A stretch of DNA of 64,000 bases, from contig CP126195.1 in the NCBI GenBank assembly GCA_030272155.1, positions 6,121,001-6,185,000 of the forward strand, read 5' to 3'. The DNA comes from Tetradesmus obliquus (Eukaryota > Chlorophyta > Chlorophyceae > Sphaeropleales > Scenedesmaceae). Position 1 is the stretch's first letter, and each line of letters starts with the position of its first letter. The translations under genes were made by a program, and so were the position numbers. A model generated the notes under the pieces. That model was not told the DNA's origin and did no database searches. It saw nothing but the letters and a program-made list of their open reading frames with translations. Shown one piece after another: positions 1 to 11,294 of the stretch.

Positions 1-713
1 TGTAAGGTGGCATTGCATCCATGCAGCAGCAGCGGCCACAGCATAACAGAACAACATGAATCATGCACATGCAGCTTTAACATCCTACCTGCCTCCTGCA
101 GCAGCTGCAGCTGCTGCTGCGGCCGGCCATACATCAGCAGCTCAGATAGCACTGACAGCACCAGCAGCAGTGCAGCCTTGCTGACAAGCGCAAGCAGCAG
201 CGGCGCTGCTGCTGCCAGCTGTGCCACAGTGCAGCCTTGTGTGCTGCTGTCAGGCAAGCTTGCTGTTGCCTGCAGCAGCTCGCTGCTATTTATGATGCCT
301 GGGTACTGCTGGCTGGTGGACTGCAGGTAGCTGACAATGCTGCCCAGGTTGGCCCTGCAAGCCAGCAGTGGGAGGCAACATGAGAGCAGCGTCATAATCG
401 TGTGTTTTGGGTGTGACTACGTGTGTTGATTACGTTTTGCTGCTTGAGATGGAGCCCAAATGAATTATGTCTTCACAACAACGGCATTGGGCAAGATATA
501 TACACAGGGAAGATGGGCCAAGTACACAGAACTGGACCGCTGCACACGATGCGGCACCCAACTGGCACCATACAAGCTGCAGCTGTGCCATAAAACGCAC
601 CCAGGGAGTTGTTGCCCCCATGTAATTTTTCCCAACTCTCACATGGTTGCGCATACAAGCGTTGTAGGAAGTGCACAAAAAACGCAAGGTACTGCTGCAC
701 CGTGGCACCGTAC

Positions 714-990
714 CTGAGCGCTGCAATCATCTTGCTTGGGGCGTTGCCTATGTCGTCAGCTGTCATGCGCTTCATTATCTCCAAATCAACCAGCCCGCCA
801 GCTGTTGAGCCATTGCCTACGCGTAGCAGCAAAGCACATAACTGATTCAGTGGCTGCAGCACATGCTGCAGCACCTGAGGTCGCCGATCATCATGTTGGG
901 AGCATCGCCTATGTTGTCCATGTCCTTGCCCATGCGCTTTTACAGCGTCATTATCTCCAGATCAACTAGTCCGCTAGCAGTAGCAGAAGC
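714..990 (-). repeat. Tandem duplication of a short exon-like unit
   Basis: Two related units lie at about 714-815 and 875-990, offset by about 161 bp. Read on the minus strand, both begin with LVDLEIM and end in a similar segment followed by a GT (units closing before 713 and 874). The unit nearer the left edge stays open (LVDLEIMKRMTADDIGNAP). The other carries an in-frame stop just after LVDLEIM. The open unit may be an exon of the Dicer-like gene that lies upstream on this strand, and the other a decayed copy. I could not connect either one to a conserved domain, so this is an exon-duplication hint only. Confidence 0.4.
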
Positions 991-1534
991 AGCAGCACCA
1001 GCGCCTGCATGTCAACAGCAAGCAGTGCGACCTCTGCAAAATTGCCAACCGCTGCTTGGAGTGTGCTGCTGCAATGATGATGGTCTGAGCATGGCACCGT
1101 TGGCATGTCAAGCATGACCACGCCTGTCATGGCTTGTTGCTGCTACAGGATTGACACACAAGCATGCACATCTGCAAGTAGTAGAATCACTCTCCCCACA
1201 CCCACACACACCCGCAGTCTTGCCACATAGCAACCCGCCCAGCAGCTGCACAGCGCACACACATTTGCACCCAGCAACTGCACACACCTGTGCACGATCC
1301 AGCCCTCACACAAACAATCGCACATATCAACTCCCACCCGATGCCTCTGTGCGCATAGTTGCAAGCACACACTCACGCACCCATGCAGCCACGCACGCAC
1401 ACAGGGTACTCAATCCAAGCGTGGTGTGGCTCCCGCACAGCAGGATGCCGGTTCGACGACAGCTTCAGCCCATTGCTTGCATGCTGAATATGTAAACTTG
1501 ATCCACTTGCTCTGCAAACTCTATGTTAACACAC

Positions 1535-2218
1535 CTGGCTCCGGCACCTCCTCTTCATCATCATCCTGCCCTTCCACAACACGCCTGGCAGCATTGGCAG
1601 CAGCAGCATCGCCATCATCTTCCTCGTCCCAAGATCTGCTGGCCATCCCATCCGCATCAGCGTCAGCGTCCTCGCTGTCTGCCATGGCTCTCAGTAGGTC
1701 CAGGTGGGCTGCTGCTGCAGCCGGCCAGGCGCCTAGCTCACCCAGGCACGCGCGCGTGCCACGCACCTGCGACCGACAGAGAGCATTTCAGTCAAACTCT
1801 TACTAAGTAAGTAGTAGTTACAGATGCGTGAGGAATGCTAGCGCCGCATTGCTGCAAGTGGGGGATGTGTCAGGTTTGCCCGCTGCAGCTGGAATTGCTG
1901 GATTTGCGTGCACTAGCGTTGTTGCCAGGATCCTGCAACAAGCAGGGAGTGCACCAAAATGGTAGGAGGCGTGGAGGCGCATGAGGTATCCTCATCGCCA
2001 CACACGTCCCCTTCCTTAACTTACGCAGGTGTTAAGTGTGAACACACCACGCGTAGCTCACTCACTCACAGTGCACCAACTGTAAGCTGTTGACTGCCGG
2101 CATGCTGAAGCTGGCAGCATTATTCCCACCCAACCCGATGTTTCACCTGCGTGCATAACGCAGTCATGGATGCCCTGGGTCTGCTGTCATCCCTGCCAGC
2201 GAAGCATGCCAGGTCAGC

Positions 2219-2275
<57 letters not shown>

Positions 2276-5163
2276 ATCAGCGCCCTCCTGCTGCAGCTGC
2301 AGCTGCCCTGACTCCTGCAGCATGGCTTGACGCTGCAGCTGCAGCAGCAGCTTCTCACACCTGTCGTGTGCATGACAGGACAGCAGAAGAGATACCGAAG
2401 GATTGATGAGATACATTGGGGGGGCGAGCAAGTTGTATGTTGAGCAGTGCGACAAGATGCAGGCTGGAAGGAGCTGTGGAAGCCAACACGCGAGAAGCGC
2501 TGCAGCGCATGGCTAACTCACAAAGATGCAGCAGGAGCAGAGACAACAGTACTTACTTCTCAGCTGGCTCCATCATCTGCTTCTTTGCGTCATCAAGGTG
2601 ATCAAGCGCCTGTTGAATGGCAGCAGTGCCGTTTGACACATCGGGGCCGGGGTCGTAATATGGCGCTGACACATTTTCAGGGACGGGTACATAGGCCGTC
2701 ATGTCGCCCCTACAGGAGCAGCAGCAGCAGATGTGACCCGCTTCAGGATAGTGTCCTTGAAACCGTGACATTACAAACGACAGTCCACAGCACACGAGTA
2801 GAAATGGTGCCTGTGACTCAGCGCAAGGTCTGCACAGTTTCCAGCCGGCCAGGCACAGCGAACAGCAGCGCACAACAGACATCCATTGCAGCAGGCTTCC
2901 AGGCACTAGCAACCTACTACACTATTCGATGCAGCTGTTGCTGCTGCTGGGTGTTTGTTGCTCAACATTTGGTAAGCAATTGCCGGCACCCACTTGAGGT
3001 CAGGCGCCACAGTCAGCAGTGGCGCAGCCAGCCGCTGCTGAAGCCCCCAGCCAGCCGCCTCAATTGCTGCTGAGCCCCCGCCCTGGCCCTTCTTGAAAGA
3101 CTTCCTACTCCACTGGGGCTCTGCTGGGGCAAGCAGCTCTGTTGGGGATGCGGTAAGCCCCAAGACCTGCGGCCGCTGCTGCAGCGCTGCTGTGTGGTAG
3201 AAGTCTATCATGATCTGGCAGTACGCATGGTTTCCTACACAGTGGTGTGCCTCATCAAACACAAGCAGCCCGATCTGCTGCATCTGCACAAGCAGCAGCA
3301 CATGTATTTTGTAGCAGAGGAGCTAGATAATGTTGCGAAACGACCTTGGATGTTGCCAGTGCAAGGACGTAACCACACGAGAGGAAGCTCGATTGCAGTG
3401 CAGCGCAGTGGCAAAAGTAACAACGCTAGTCAAGCATACGTCCACAAGCTGCAAGGCAGCAAAGCAGCTGCAGGTGTGCCTGGATGCTGAAGCAAGGTCA
3501 AGCAAGGGGTGATGTGGTCAACGCGCTAAAGACAACCGCGCAGCAGCGCTCGCCCACCTGCATAGTGCCATGGGCCAGCACGTGCAGCAGTACCTCTGGC
3601 GTCATGACCAGCACATCAGCAGCAGCCAACTCCTCGGCCCACCTGCAGTTGCAGCATGCTGTATGTTGATACATTAGTCAACAGCCAGAGAATGCGCATG
3701 GATCATGGATCTGCAGCATGTGCCTGCGCTAGTGCATGCCAGCCTCATCGGTAGCTGCAGGCAATCGTGAGGTTCGGCGGCCGTTTATAAGCATGAAAAC
3801 AGATTCATCAGCTTGGCCGTTGAATTTGCGTGACGTTGAGCAACCTGTACTTGGTCCGGTTAGTTTTTTGCAGCATAAACTGGATATCAGGATCCTGCTG
3901 CTGCTGCTGCTGCTGGATGCGCACTTGTCTGGGTGCCACGTGCTGATGGACTGCGCTGCCGCGTCCCCATGGTATGCACGCGCTGCGATGTCATAGTAGT
4001 TCTGCAGCATCATGCATTGCTGCACAGCAGCAGCAGCAGCAGCGGCAGCAGCAGCAGCAGCGGCAACGGCACAGGCAAGAACAGAGCAGTACTTTTGGCC
4101 GACTGCAGCGCATAGCGCACCATGCCTGCAGGGGATGCGGTGTTTATTTCATATATGTGATGCAACATTGTTAGCCATGATGCGTGGCGCCACTCCAGTG
4201 CAACCACACATGACAACACAACCACTTGTACCTGCAACAGGAACACAAGTGCTTCCTCAGCACACTATCTTGCGCACGTCAAGCGCTGCAATGAAGCCCT
4301 GAGGCACACAACAATCCCAGGCGCTGCTGCATGGCTCACAGTTCATGTGTCCCATCTTTCACCACAAGTTGCCGACACAACTATGTTCAAATCGAAGCTG
4401 CCCTGCAAGTATTGCTACTGCTGTACCACACCTGTGCAACCAGTGGATTCGTTGGAGCCAGGAAGACCAGGGCCTTGGCTGGCTGGCCGCGTGCCTTGGC
4501 TTCCCTCAGCTGTGGCAGGTAGTGCAGCTGCATGATGCGCGCAGCAATGTGCGTCTTGCCAGAGCCTGCGGTTGCACACGATCAAGCTGGAAGCTGTGTG
4601 CAGGAGATAGTGCCACTGCTGAAGTGGCTGCAGCGCTGCAACCTGAAATGTTCTGGTGCAGCATTCACGAGCGCGCTGCTGCTGGCATCAACATTAGCAG
4701 GAGCTGACACCGTCCGCTGATGGGACTGAACGCCTTTGTCTCAGCAGCTACATTCAGCTGCTGCTGACATTGATCAATGCAAGGTACCCTTTTGCCACAG
4801 GTGTGATAGTTGCAGGCTGTTTGATTATGCTGCACCCAGCAGATCGTGCCCCAATGTGATGCTGTGCTTGCTAGACAGCAGCTGCTGCTGACCTGTTGGC
4901 AGTGTGATGAGTGCCTGCATGCAACAACCAGCGCAAAGGTAAGGAGTGGCAGCCAAGAACAGTAGCAGCAGCAGCAGCACATGGCACACACCAGGCAGAC
5001 AGTATGTGCATCTCCGACACAGGCAGCAACAGCAGCAAGCCCGATACGCGCTACAACGATATGGCACCCCAATACGTACATTGTTGCGCCTGACCAGTTG
5101 AATGAGCTCCTCCTGGTAACTTCGATCCCTCATTACTGCTTTCAGGCCTGCTGCTGCAGGTTC
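1535..5163 (-). CDS. DCL: Dicer-like DExD/H helicase (partial, runs off left edge)
   Basis: This is the helicase part of a Dicer-like RNA-processing enzyme, expected to act on double-stranded RNA. On the minus strand, exon 5080-5163 gives a Q-motif-like stretch (RSYQEELIQLVRRNN). A 22-nt exon at 4893-4914 gives ALITLPTG. Exon 4432-4565 continues SGKTHIAARIMQLHYLP and APTNPLVAQ, which together form a complete Walker A PTGSGKT. Exon 3558-3642 carries ADVLVMTPEVLLHVLAHG. The exon starting at 3283 carries LLVFDEAHHCVGNHAYCQIM and the motif III-like LGLTASPT. Exons 2557-2709 and 1535-1766 carry less conserved sequence (YDPGPDVSNGTAAIQ; an acidic stretch). DEAHHCxGNHxY is typical of Dicers rather than of FANCM or RIG-I. 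At least one exon between 4432 and 3642 is unplaced, and the 3' border of the 3283 exon is uncertain. The true start may lie upstream of 5163. The PAZ and RNase III regions would lie beyond the left edge and are not seen. Confidence 0.72.
2219..2275. repeat. (CTG)n microsatellite
   Basis: An uninterrupted CTG run of about 18 copies. It lies in what is probably an intron or low-complexity segment of the Dicer-like gene. It creates open frames of poly-Leu, poly-Ala or poly-Gln in several directions, which should not be read as evidence of coding. Confidence 0.9.
4893..4914 (-). other. DCL: 22-nt microexon of the Dicer-like gene
   Basis: The 22 nt are flanked by a TTGCATGCAG acceptor and a GTCAGC donor on the minus strand. 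They encode ALITLPT plus the first base of a Gly codon. Joining the upstream exon (ending RRNN) and the downstream exon (starting SGKTHIAAR) through it gives NN-ALITLPTG-SGKT, a perfect helicase motif I. Without it the Walker A would be missing and the frame lost. The donor is weak (GTCAGC), so the evidence rests on protein continuity. Confidence 0.72.
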
Positions 5164-6559
5164 CTGCACAGCAGGGCTTGAGCTGCACTGAGTAACTTGC
5201 GTACGTTTAATACTGGGCGTCCCATTGACACGTGTTGAGCGACCAAGGGCTCGCCAAGGCGGGCGAACTGTAGACAGGCACGACATGGCAGGATGGTTTT
5301 ACCTGCCCGAACATGCTGTTTGTTCATCTCATGCGCATCATACCGATTGCAGCAATTCCAACCATTGATAGATGATCACGTTTAAGCATGGTGAACTGCT
5401 TTCGCCGATAAGCACGGATACTGGTGTCACCTCGGACTGGCACGGATACAACCGTTTGCAGGAGCGTTGATCGCTGCCATCAGCTTTGATCGGCCCACCA
5501 CAAAGCAGTAAATGGCTTTGTTCGTTGCACCAGCAAAGCCTTACATCACACAGGTGAGTGACTGCTCCCCACCACTGGGTAACTACAGGCACTACAAAGC
5601 TTGTAGTACAAACCCTTGTTTGGTGCATGCCATCACGGTGATCACTGGCAGTACACACTGGACAAGCGACATTTGCCAGAGCTGAGCCAGTCTGCTGGAT
5701 TAACGTGCTTGAGTGGGTTCAGGAGTAACAGTTGCAGCACGAGTCTGTTCAACAAAAACATCGGCCAGCATCGCTGCAGCCAGGCCTTCACCGCCCCCCG
5801 CAAGAGGCGTTGCCTGCCACTGGCAGGTTGACTACACCAGGACGCAGTGTCAGTCCAGGCGCACTGTGCTGTTGAATAACTCATTGCACGCTGCGCCTGA
5901 CCCATGCAATGTCCGCACCGGAGGCACAGCGGCACTGCCGGGCATGGTGACCATGCACAACAATGCCTGTTTTGTGCAGCAAACATCAGCGGGGACAGCA
6001 CCACCCCATCTGGCAGCCACAGCTGCAGCAGTCGCTGCCAAAAATTATACCTCATGATCCGAGGCAGTCTTCGCCAGAGCTGTCAAATCAAGTAGCAGAC
6101 CTGTGTGTGTGTGCTTTAGAGCAACACCACGCTTGGGTGACCAAGCGTCTTATCGGCTACAATGGCGCCCGACACCTCTGGACAGAGATGGTGAACGACC
6201 ACTGCAGCACCACAGCGACTGATGTGATTCTTGGGTAAGTGCCAGGCGTGTGCTCATCAAAGATCATCAAAGTTCAACAATGTGCGTGATACAACAGCAT
6301 TTTTTATGAAAGTGTACAACAGGATGTCAAAGACAACCACGGCATTTGTGAAGAATACTTCATGTGAGCAGGCACAGGACGGTTTCCGCTCGATTGATGC
6401 CAGAAACACTAGGACAAAACATGTGAAATAACAGTATAATCTTGGTGTAAAATATTTGTAAATTTGAGCCCAGGGTGCTGACAAGAGAGGCAAAGAAACA
6501 GGCATGTGAAAAAATCAAACAGGATGATCAAGAGGTCTGTACATTCATGGATTGGAGGC
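5164..6559. other. Intergenic, no gene recognised
   Basis: This stretch lies between the Dicer-like exon 5080-5163 and the coiled-coil ORF. It may hold an upstream exon, the 5' UTR and the promoter of the Dicer-like gene, but I see no conserved protein motif on either strand. The part near 6230-6520 is less GC-rich than its surroundings. Confidence 0.4.
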
Positions 6560-7111
6560 CTAGGCTGCGCCAGCCAGTGGTGCTGGTGCATGCAGTGCCC
6601 CAACCACCTCACCCCAGCCGTTGCCGACCAGCCATGCCACCAGCAGGCGCTGCATTGTGCAGTGCCTTTCTGCCATGTTGTAGCGCACATGCCCGTTGCT
6701 GCTAAGTTTGATGTTGATCTCGCAGCCGTTGTTCCGCAGGTTGGCCTTTAGCTGCCCCAGCTGGTGCTTGTTCAGGCTGCCTGGCTCATGCTCGGCCAGG
6801 ATCCTGTTTGTCACAAGGCCGCGCCTGACAGCTGCTGCAAAGTGCTCCCTTGCAGCCTCCCGCTGTTCTGCGCCTGCTGCCGCCTCCTGCACCTGCAGCT
6901 GCAGCTCTTCAATGCGTGCAGCTTGCTCAGCAATGATGCCGCGCTGCTCCTCAGCAGCAGCCTTCTCCGCCTTGATTTCCGCTTTGAGGACTGCCACCTG
7001 ACCGGCCTTCTCTGCATTGTCAAGTTGCAGAGCCTCAAAAGCTTCCCGCAGGCAAGCAATGCTGAGATCTGCCATGGCGGCAGCCGCAGCAGCTTCGGTC
7101 TTGCCAGGCAT
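6560..7111 (-). CDS. Uncharacterised coiled-coil protein, intronless
   Basis: An uninterrupted 183-residue frame read from the ATG at 7111 (MPGKTEAAAAAAMADL). The open frame extends further upstream without better support. Residues of roughly 15-85 are rich in Ala, Glu, Lys and Gln in heptad-like order (EIKAEKAAAEEQRGIIAEQA and ARIEELQLQVQEA), so a coiled coil is likely. The C-terminal half is different in character (LNKHQLGQLKANLRNNGCEI, then RHCTMQRLLVAWLVGNGWGE) and looks like a small folded domain. I recognise no family. There is no signal peptide or membrane segment from the chosen start. The biased but not purely repetitive codon content suggests real coding. It could also be one exon of a longer gene. 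Confidence 0.5.
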   Translation of the reverse strand: MPGKTEAAAAAAMADLSIACLREAFEALQLDNAEKAGQVAVLKAEIKAEKAAAEEQRGIIAEQAARIEELQLQVQEAAAGAEQREAAREHFAAAVRRGLVTNRILAEHEPGSLNKHQLGQLKANLRNNGCEINIKLSSNGHVRYNMAERHCTMQRLLVAWLVGNGWGEVVGALHAPAPLAGAA

Positions 7112-10091
7112 GGTGGTGTGTGAGGACGGGCCTGCACAGGGCGCGGATAGCAAAAGGAGAGCAGCCAGCAAGAATGGTCAGGCAGCAGCAAAGAAAGCAT
7201 GAGAAAACAGATGGTCTGCAGGCGTCGCACCAAAGCCGGGGGCCGTATGCCATATACATGCGCACATGCAGCACATGGTAACAGCTGACACGGCAGTGCT
7301 GCTGGTGTCATCACTGCAGTGAAACAGCAGCCAGCTTCTAGAATATTTAGCTGACCTTGAACTCCTTGCTGAACTGGAGAAGAGGTCTTGAATGTCTTGC
7401 ACAGCTCGGCACAACCTGCACGCAAGGGAGCATCAAAGGCAGCAGCTTGATGTCAGCATTCGGTACGTCCGAGGTGCCAGGCGCCGCAAGCAACATGCTT
7501 GCAGACGCCGCAGCTGTTTCCATTGTTGTGCATAGTAGCTGCGGCGTTTAAGTTGCGAAATTGTTGCAGGAGTCGTTCAGCTGCAGCCACCAGCAAGCTG
7601 CGCAGCATGCTGCACCCGAGGCACGCCGCAGCACCAATGGCAGATGTACTAGACAAAGATGGCGCAGCTGCATCCATTTAGATTCATTTATTGCCTTTGC
7701 CTACTGAGCGATGCAAAGCAACGCGAACCTGGAGCAGCAAGTGCAGCTGACTACGACTACCAAAGTGTCTTATGCTGAGTACGTCTCACCTTGTTTGCAC
7801 CGCAGTGAGCAGAGCGAATGTGCAGCACACGAAGATTGCATTTATCGGGAGGTGGATCCTTTGTAGCAGGTGCACGAGGCATGCAGTGTGTTAGGTTCGA
7901 TACGACCGAGGCTCAAATCTTGGATGCAGGGAACTAGAAGAAACGAGGTGTTTACTTTACTATATCGTAGTAAAACGTATCGCAAAGTATGGCTTTTCAT
8001 GGTGTTCAACACCTCCAAGCCTACAAGGGACATGCAGGATATGTGCAAGGATTTCTAAGTCTCAGATTCAACTGCATGCTAGCCCGTTTCCAGGCAAGCT
8101 ATGATGTACACAGATAGTGCCTAGTAGGAAATATTCATTAGGTATAGTGACACCAGCACAGGTGAAGGCTGGCCAGAGCGTACGAGGGAAGCACAGAGCG
8201 GACAACAGTAGAACCACGGGCAGGCGTTACAGCAGGGCTTATCTGGCAACTTCACTCACGTGGCAAGAGCAGCCTGAGCCACAGCACGTGCTCACAGGTA
8301 TTGATGCTACGACCAACTTTGTCAAGCCAAAGAAACCTGGCTCAAGCATGATGAAGTGCTGACAGTGTCAGTGCCACGCGGCGTCGTGCTCTGTGTGCAC
8401 TTCTGGCCTGTCAATCCCGCAGTGTGTGCAGGCCACACATGGGTCTGCACGTATTCAATGTGATTCACATGGCCTTCTGTTGCACGCAGTCCATACAGCG
8501 ATATTCATGTGGCGGTGATCTGCCACCATGCATGACATGCAGACAACCACTGCTGGTCCCCCGAGTTCCCACTGTCTGTTGGTGCTGGGTGCGCACAGGG
8601 AGACACTGCTGGGGAAGCTAGAATGCTTTGCAACACAGCTCTGAACACTCAACAAATTGGAACCCAGATTTGCTGGATGCTGGCTGCAAAATGCATCCAC
8701 CTTGCGCAAAGCTGTGCTGTTGCAGTCACCGCCCCTGACGCAGGAGCATGGATGCAAGTGCTGCAGATGATGAGGAGGCACCAACTGCAGCCGCAACTCA
8801 TTGTGTCTGCAATGCTGCAGTTGCAGTGGGTGCCAGTGCTCAGGTTGGACACTTGCTCCACGCAACTGAAGAGGCAATGCCTGAGTGATCCTGCACATGC
8901 TGAAAACACGCCCTGACCACTAGCTGTCGTCTGGGCGATGCCATGCTGATATACTGCACGCATGGTTGTGCTAGGCGCATGGCTATCAAACTTCATCACA
9001 GCATGATTGCTGGCGTGCCAGATATGTCGGCTCAGTGTACAGAGCTGGACTTGGCTATGCATCCACAGCATTCACCGTCCACAGAATGCTGCTGCTGCGA
9101 CTGCGTCGCTTGTTGCTCAACAACCACTGGGCCAGGAGCACAAACTTCGCATCCGCAGCAGACAGCTTCCCAGGAACGCACCACCACAGCAGTGCCAGCG
9201 CTGCGTGTGAATCACACTGCGACATATCTATGTACGACACGCGGTGGCTGCCACCAGCCTCCTGCAGGAACTGCTGTACTCTGCTGAGCGGGAATAACAC
9301 TGGTGGTCTGGGTGTCTGCATTCTGAGCAATGGCCGCAGCTGTCACTCTGCTGGTGCTGCCTGCGTGTCTGCCTGGCCGGCTCTGCTGAGTGAATCTCCT
9401 CGCACGGGTAGCGTGCTTATGCGTACCGTGCTGCTTGCACAAACCTCACTGCTGCCAACATGCCAAAAAGCACCTGCATGATGGCACACGCGCAGCACAC
9501 GCAGTGGAGAAACACCATAATTGTGTCAGCTGCTATGTCGCGGAAGTCACTGTCATGTACAATTTGCTGTTGCACAGTTACTGTCATGCACAGTGTTGCA
9601 GCTGCACAATTGAGTCGGCACATACATGCATCAAGCAGCGCAGCAGCTGTTCTTGCACAATGTACAACAACTGGACCGCTGAGGCCCCTGCAGCGGTCCT
9701 CACTTGTATACAGCAGAACGCCAGGGATATAGCATTCAGCAGCACCTCAACCTTCAATCTGCACACAGCAAGAGAAGAAAATGCAGGTGTTCACAAGCAG
9801 CAAGATAACAGGGCCTGCTGCTGCACCCTATCTTGCAGGCAGTGCTGATGTCCTGGCAGTGCTATGCTGACGCGCATGCCTATGCAGACTGCAGCTGCCA
9901 GGATAGGTCAAACACAATGCATGGTAGCAGTGCCACTGCATTAGCGGTTAACGTGCTGCTGCAGCACATTAGTGCTGCTACCACTTTGATAGATTCACAG
10001 CCTTCCTCGGTGCTGCTGCAAGTGCTCCTGCTGCAACTGCAGGGGCCGCAGCAGCGGCTGCACGCCGGACGTGGACAGTAATGCCTGCCAC
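7112..10091. other. Long stretch without a recognised gene
   Basis: No conserved domain could be found on either strand. Two segments look somewhat gene-like. A minus-strand frame near 9055-9330 contains GGSHRVSYIDMSQCDSHAAL and reads less repetitively than its surroundings. A plus-strand frame at 8623-8916 contains LQMMRRHQLQPQLIVSAM. Neither could be linked to splice partners or a family. The rest is CAG/CTG-rich low-complexity sequence that keeps many frames open by chance. Confidence 0.35.
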
Positions 10092-10825
10092 TCACATGTA
10101 TGTCTGGTATTGCAGGAAGTAGACAAAGAACGCTATCATGGGGCATGACAGCAGCACGCTGAATATGAGCGGCCCTGACTGCTCCGTCTTGTTGCCTTTT
10201 GAGCCTGCACAGCAGCAGGGTTGCCACACAGAGCAAGGTCATGTTGTGCTGCAGCCCAAGCGCATACTACATGGGTACCATGGCATGTTGGGTTAGGCTC
10301 CGGGTGCTGCAGCTTGCTAAGCACTGGGTGCCAGTCCAATTGCAGCCCCGCCATAACACACTGCAGCATTGGCCCCATTGCATGGCGTCAGCGACCATGT
10401 CACAGTGTTGCTGGGCAGCACCTGCACACAACACCTGACCTGGCTGGTGCTTCACTTGTGCATGTGCAAACTCATGCAGCGTATGGCTCCAGCAGCATAC
10501 GTACCCAGAAATAACCGTGTTGGCTCCACGATGAGAAACATCCATTGCACAACAAACTCTGCTGCGAACTTCTGTGGCGGGTATGGCAGTGTGAACCCTG
10601 CAGATCGAATCAGGAGGCAGCAACTGTGTCAGTTTTACTGGGCCAGTCCTATGCAAAGGGTTGCATCTGCTGTTGCGGGACGACAGCACCTTTGTAGATG
10701 AACACCAGGATGCTCAGGACCCAGAACAGTACATCCCACCAGCCCCCAAAGTATATGAAGATTTGCAGAGGTAGCGAGGTCAGGATGGGCCTGGAACGGG
10801 CCGAACCTGCACGTAACATGTGCAT
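10092..10825 (-). CDS. TMEM17/TMEM216-family (Tmemb_17) membrane protein
   Basis: A three-exon minus-strand gene with exons 10690-10825, 10505-10597 and 10092-10204. The phases close exactly to 113 residues plus stop. The protein begins MHMLRAGSARSRPILTSLPL and then has a membrane segment IFIYFGGWWDVLFWVLSIL. It continues VFIYKGFTLPYPP, a second segment QWMFLIVEPTRLFLG, the family signature GSKGN formed across an exon junction, and a last segment IFSVLLSCPMIAFFVYFLQ. YKGxxxPYP and RLFxGSKGN are landmarks of the TMEM17/TMEM80/TMEM216 family, whose studied members sit at the ciliary transition zone (MKS module). At 113 residues it is slightly shorter than the usual 140 or so. The final ATG-TGA (10092-10097) overlaps a possible GTGAGT donor, so the C-terminus could continue in a further exon. 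The exact subfamily cannot be decided by eye. Confidence 0.78.
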
Positions 10826-11294
10826 CAGCTGCTTTGCCTTGCTTAATCAAGTACGTGGTCTGTCCCGCCATCGCACGCTGCTTTGACTGCACCTTCTCCT
10901 GGCTGCATGGTAGCACTCTTGTTCAGCGTCAAAACAAAGTTTTAATACATTTAATGTTCGCTCGTAAATTTCCCTTCTGAATCGGATCCCGCGTTAGCGT
11001 ATGCAGACGTGGTCAGTGTCACAGAGGTGTACGTCGATTCAATCACCACCTTCGCCATGCTCCAAAACGTAAAATGACTGTTTAACAGCTCCCAACACTG
11101 CTAAGCAGGCCAGTGCTGCGGCAGAACTCACCACAACACGAGCATGAACCCTGGCACCCACAACAGATAACAAGAACGGCTGTGCAGCACAGCCTGTGAT
11201 GAGACTTGCTGCTGGCTGCCTGCTTCCTGTCCGTGCTATGTGCTACTGCAGCCTACGATTGACAGACGACCTTCCACTCCCGTAATCCTGCTGG
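10826..11294. other. Intergenic between TMEM-family gene and SIRB
   Basis: Both flanking genes point left. This stretch holds the 5' flank of the TMEM17/216-like gene and the 3' end region of SIRB. I see no additional coding motif. The segment near 10920-11080 is less GC-rich than the flanking genes. Confidence 0.5.
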
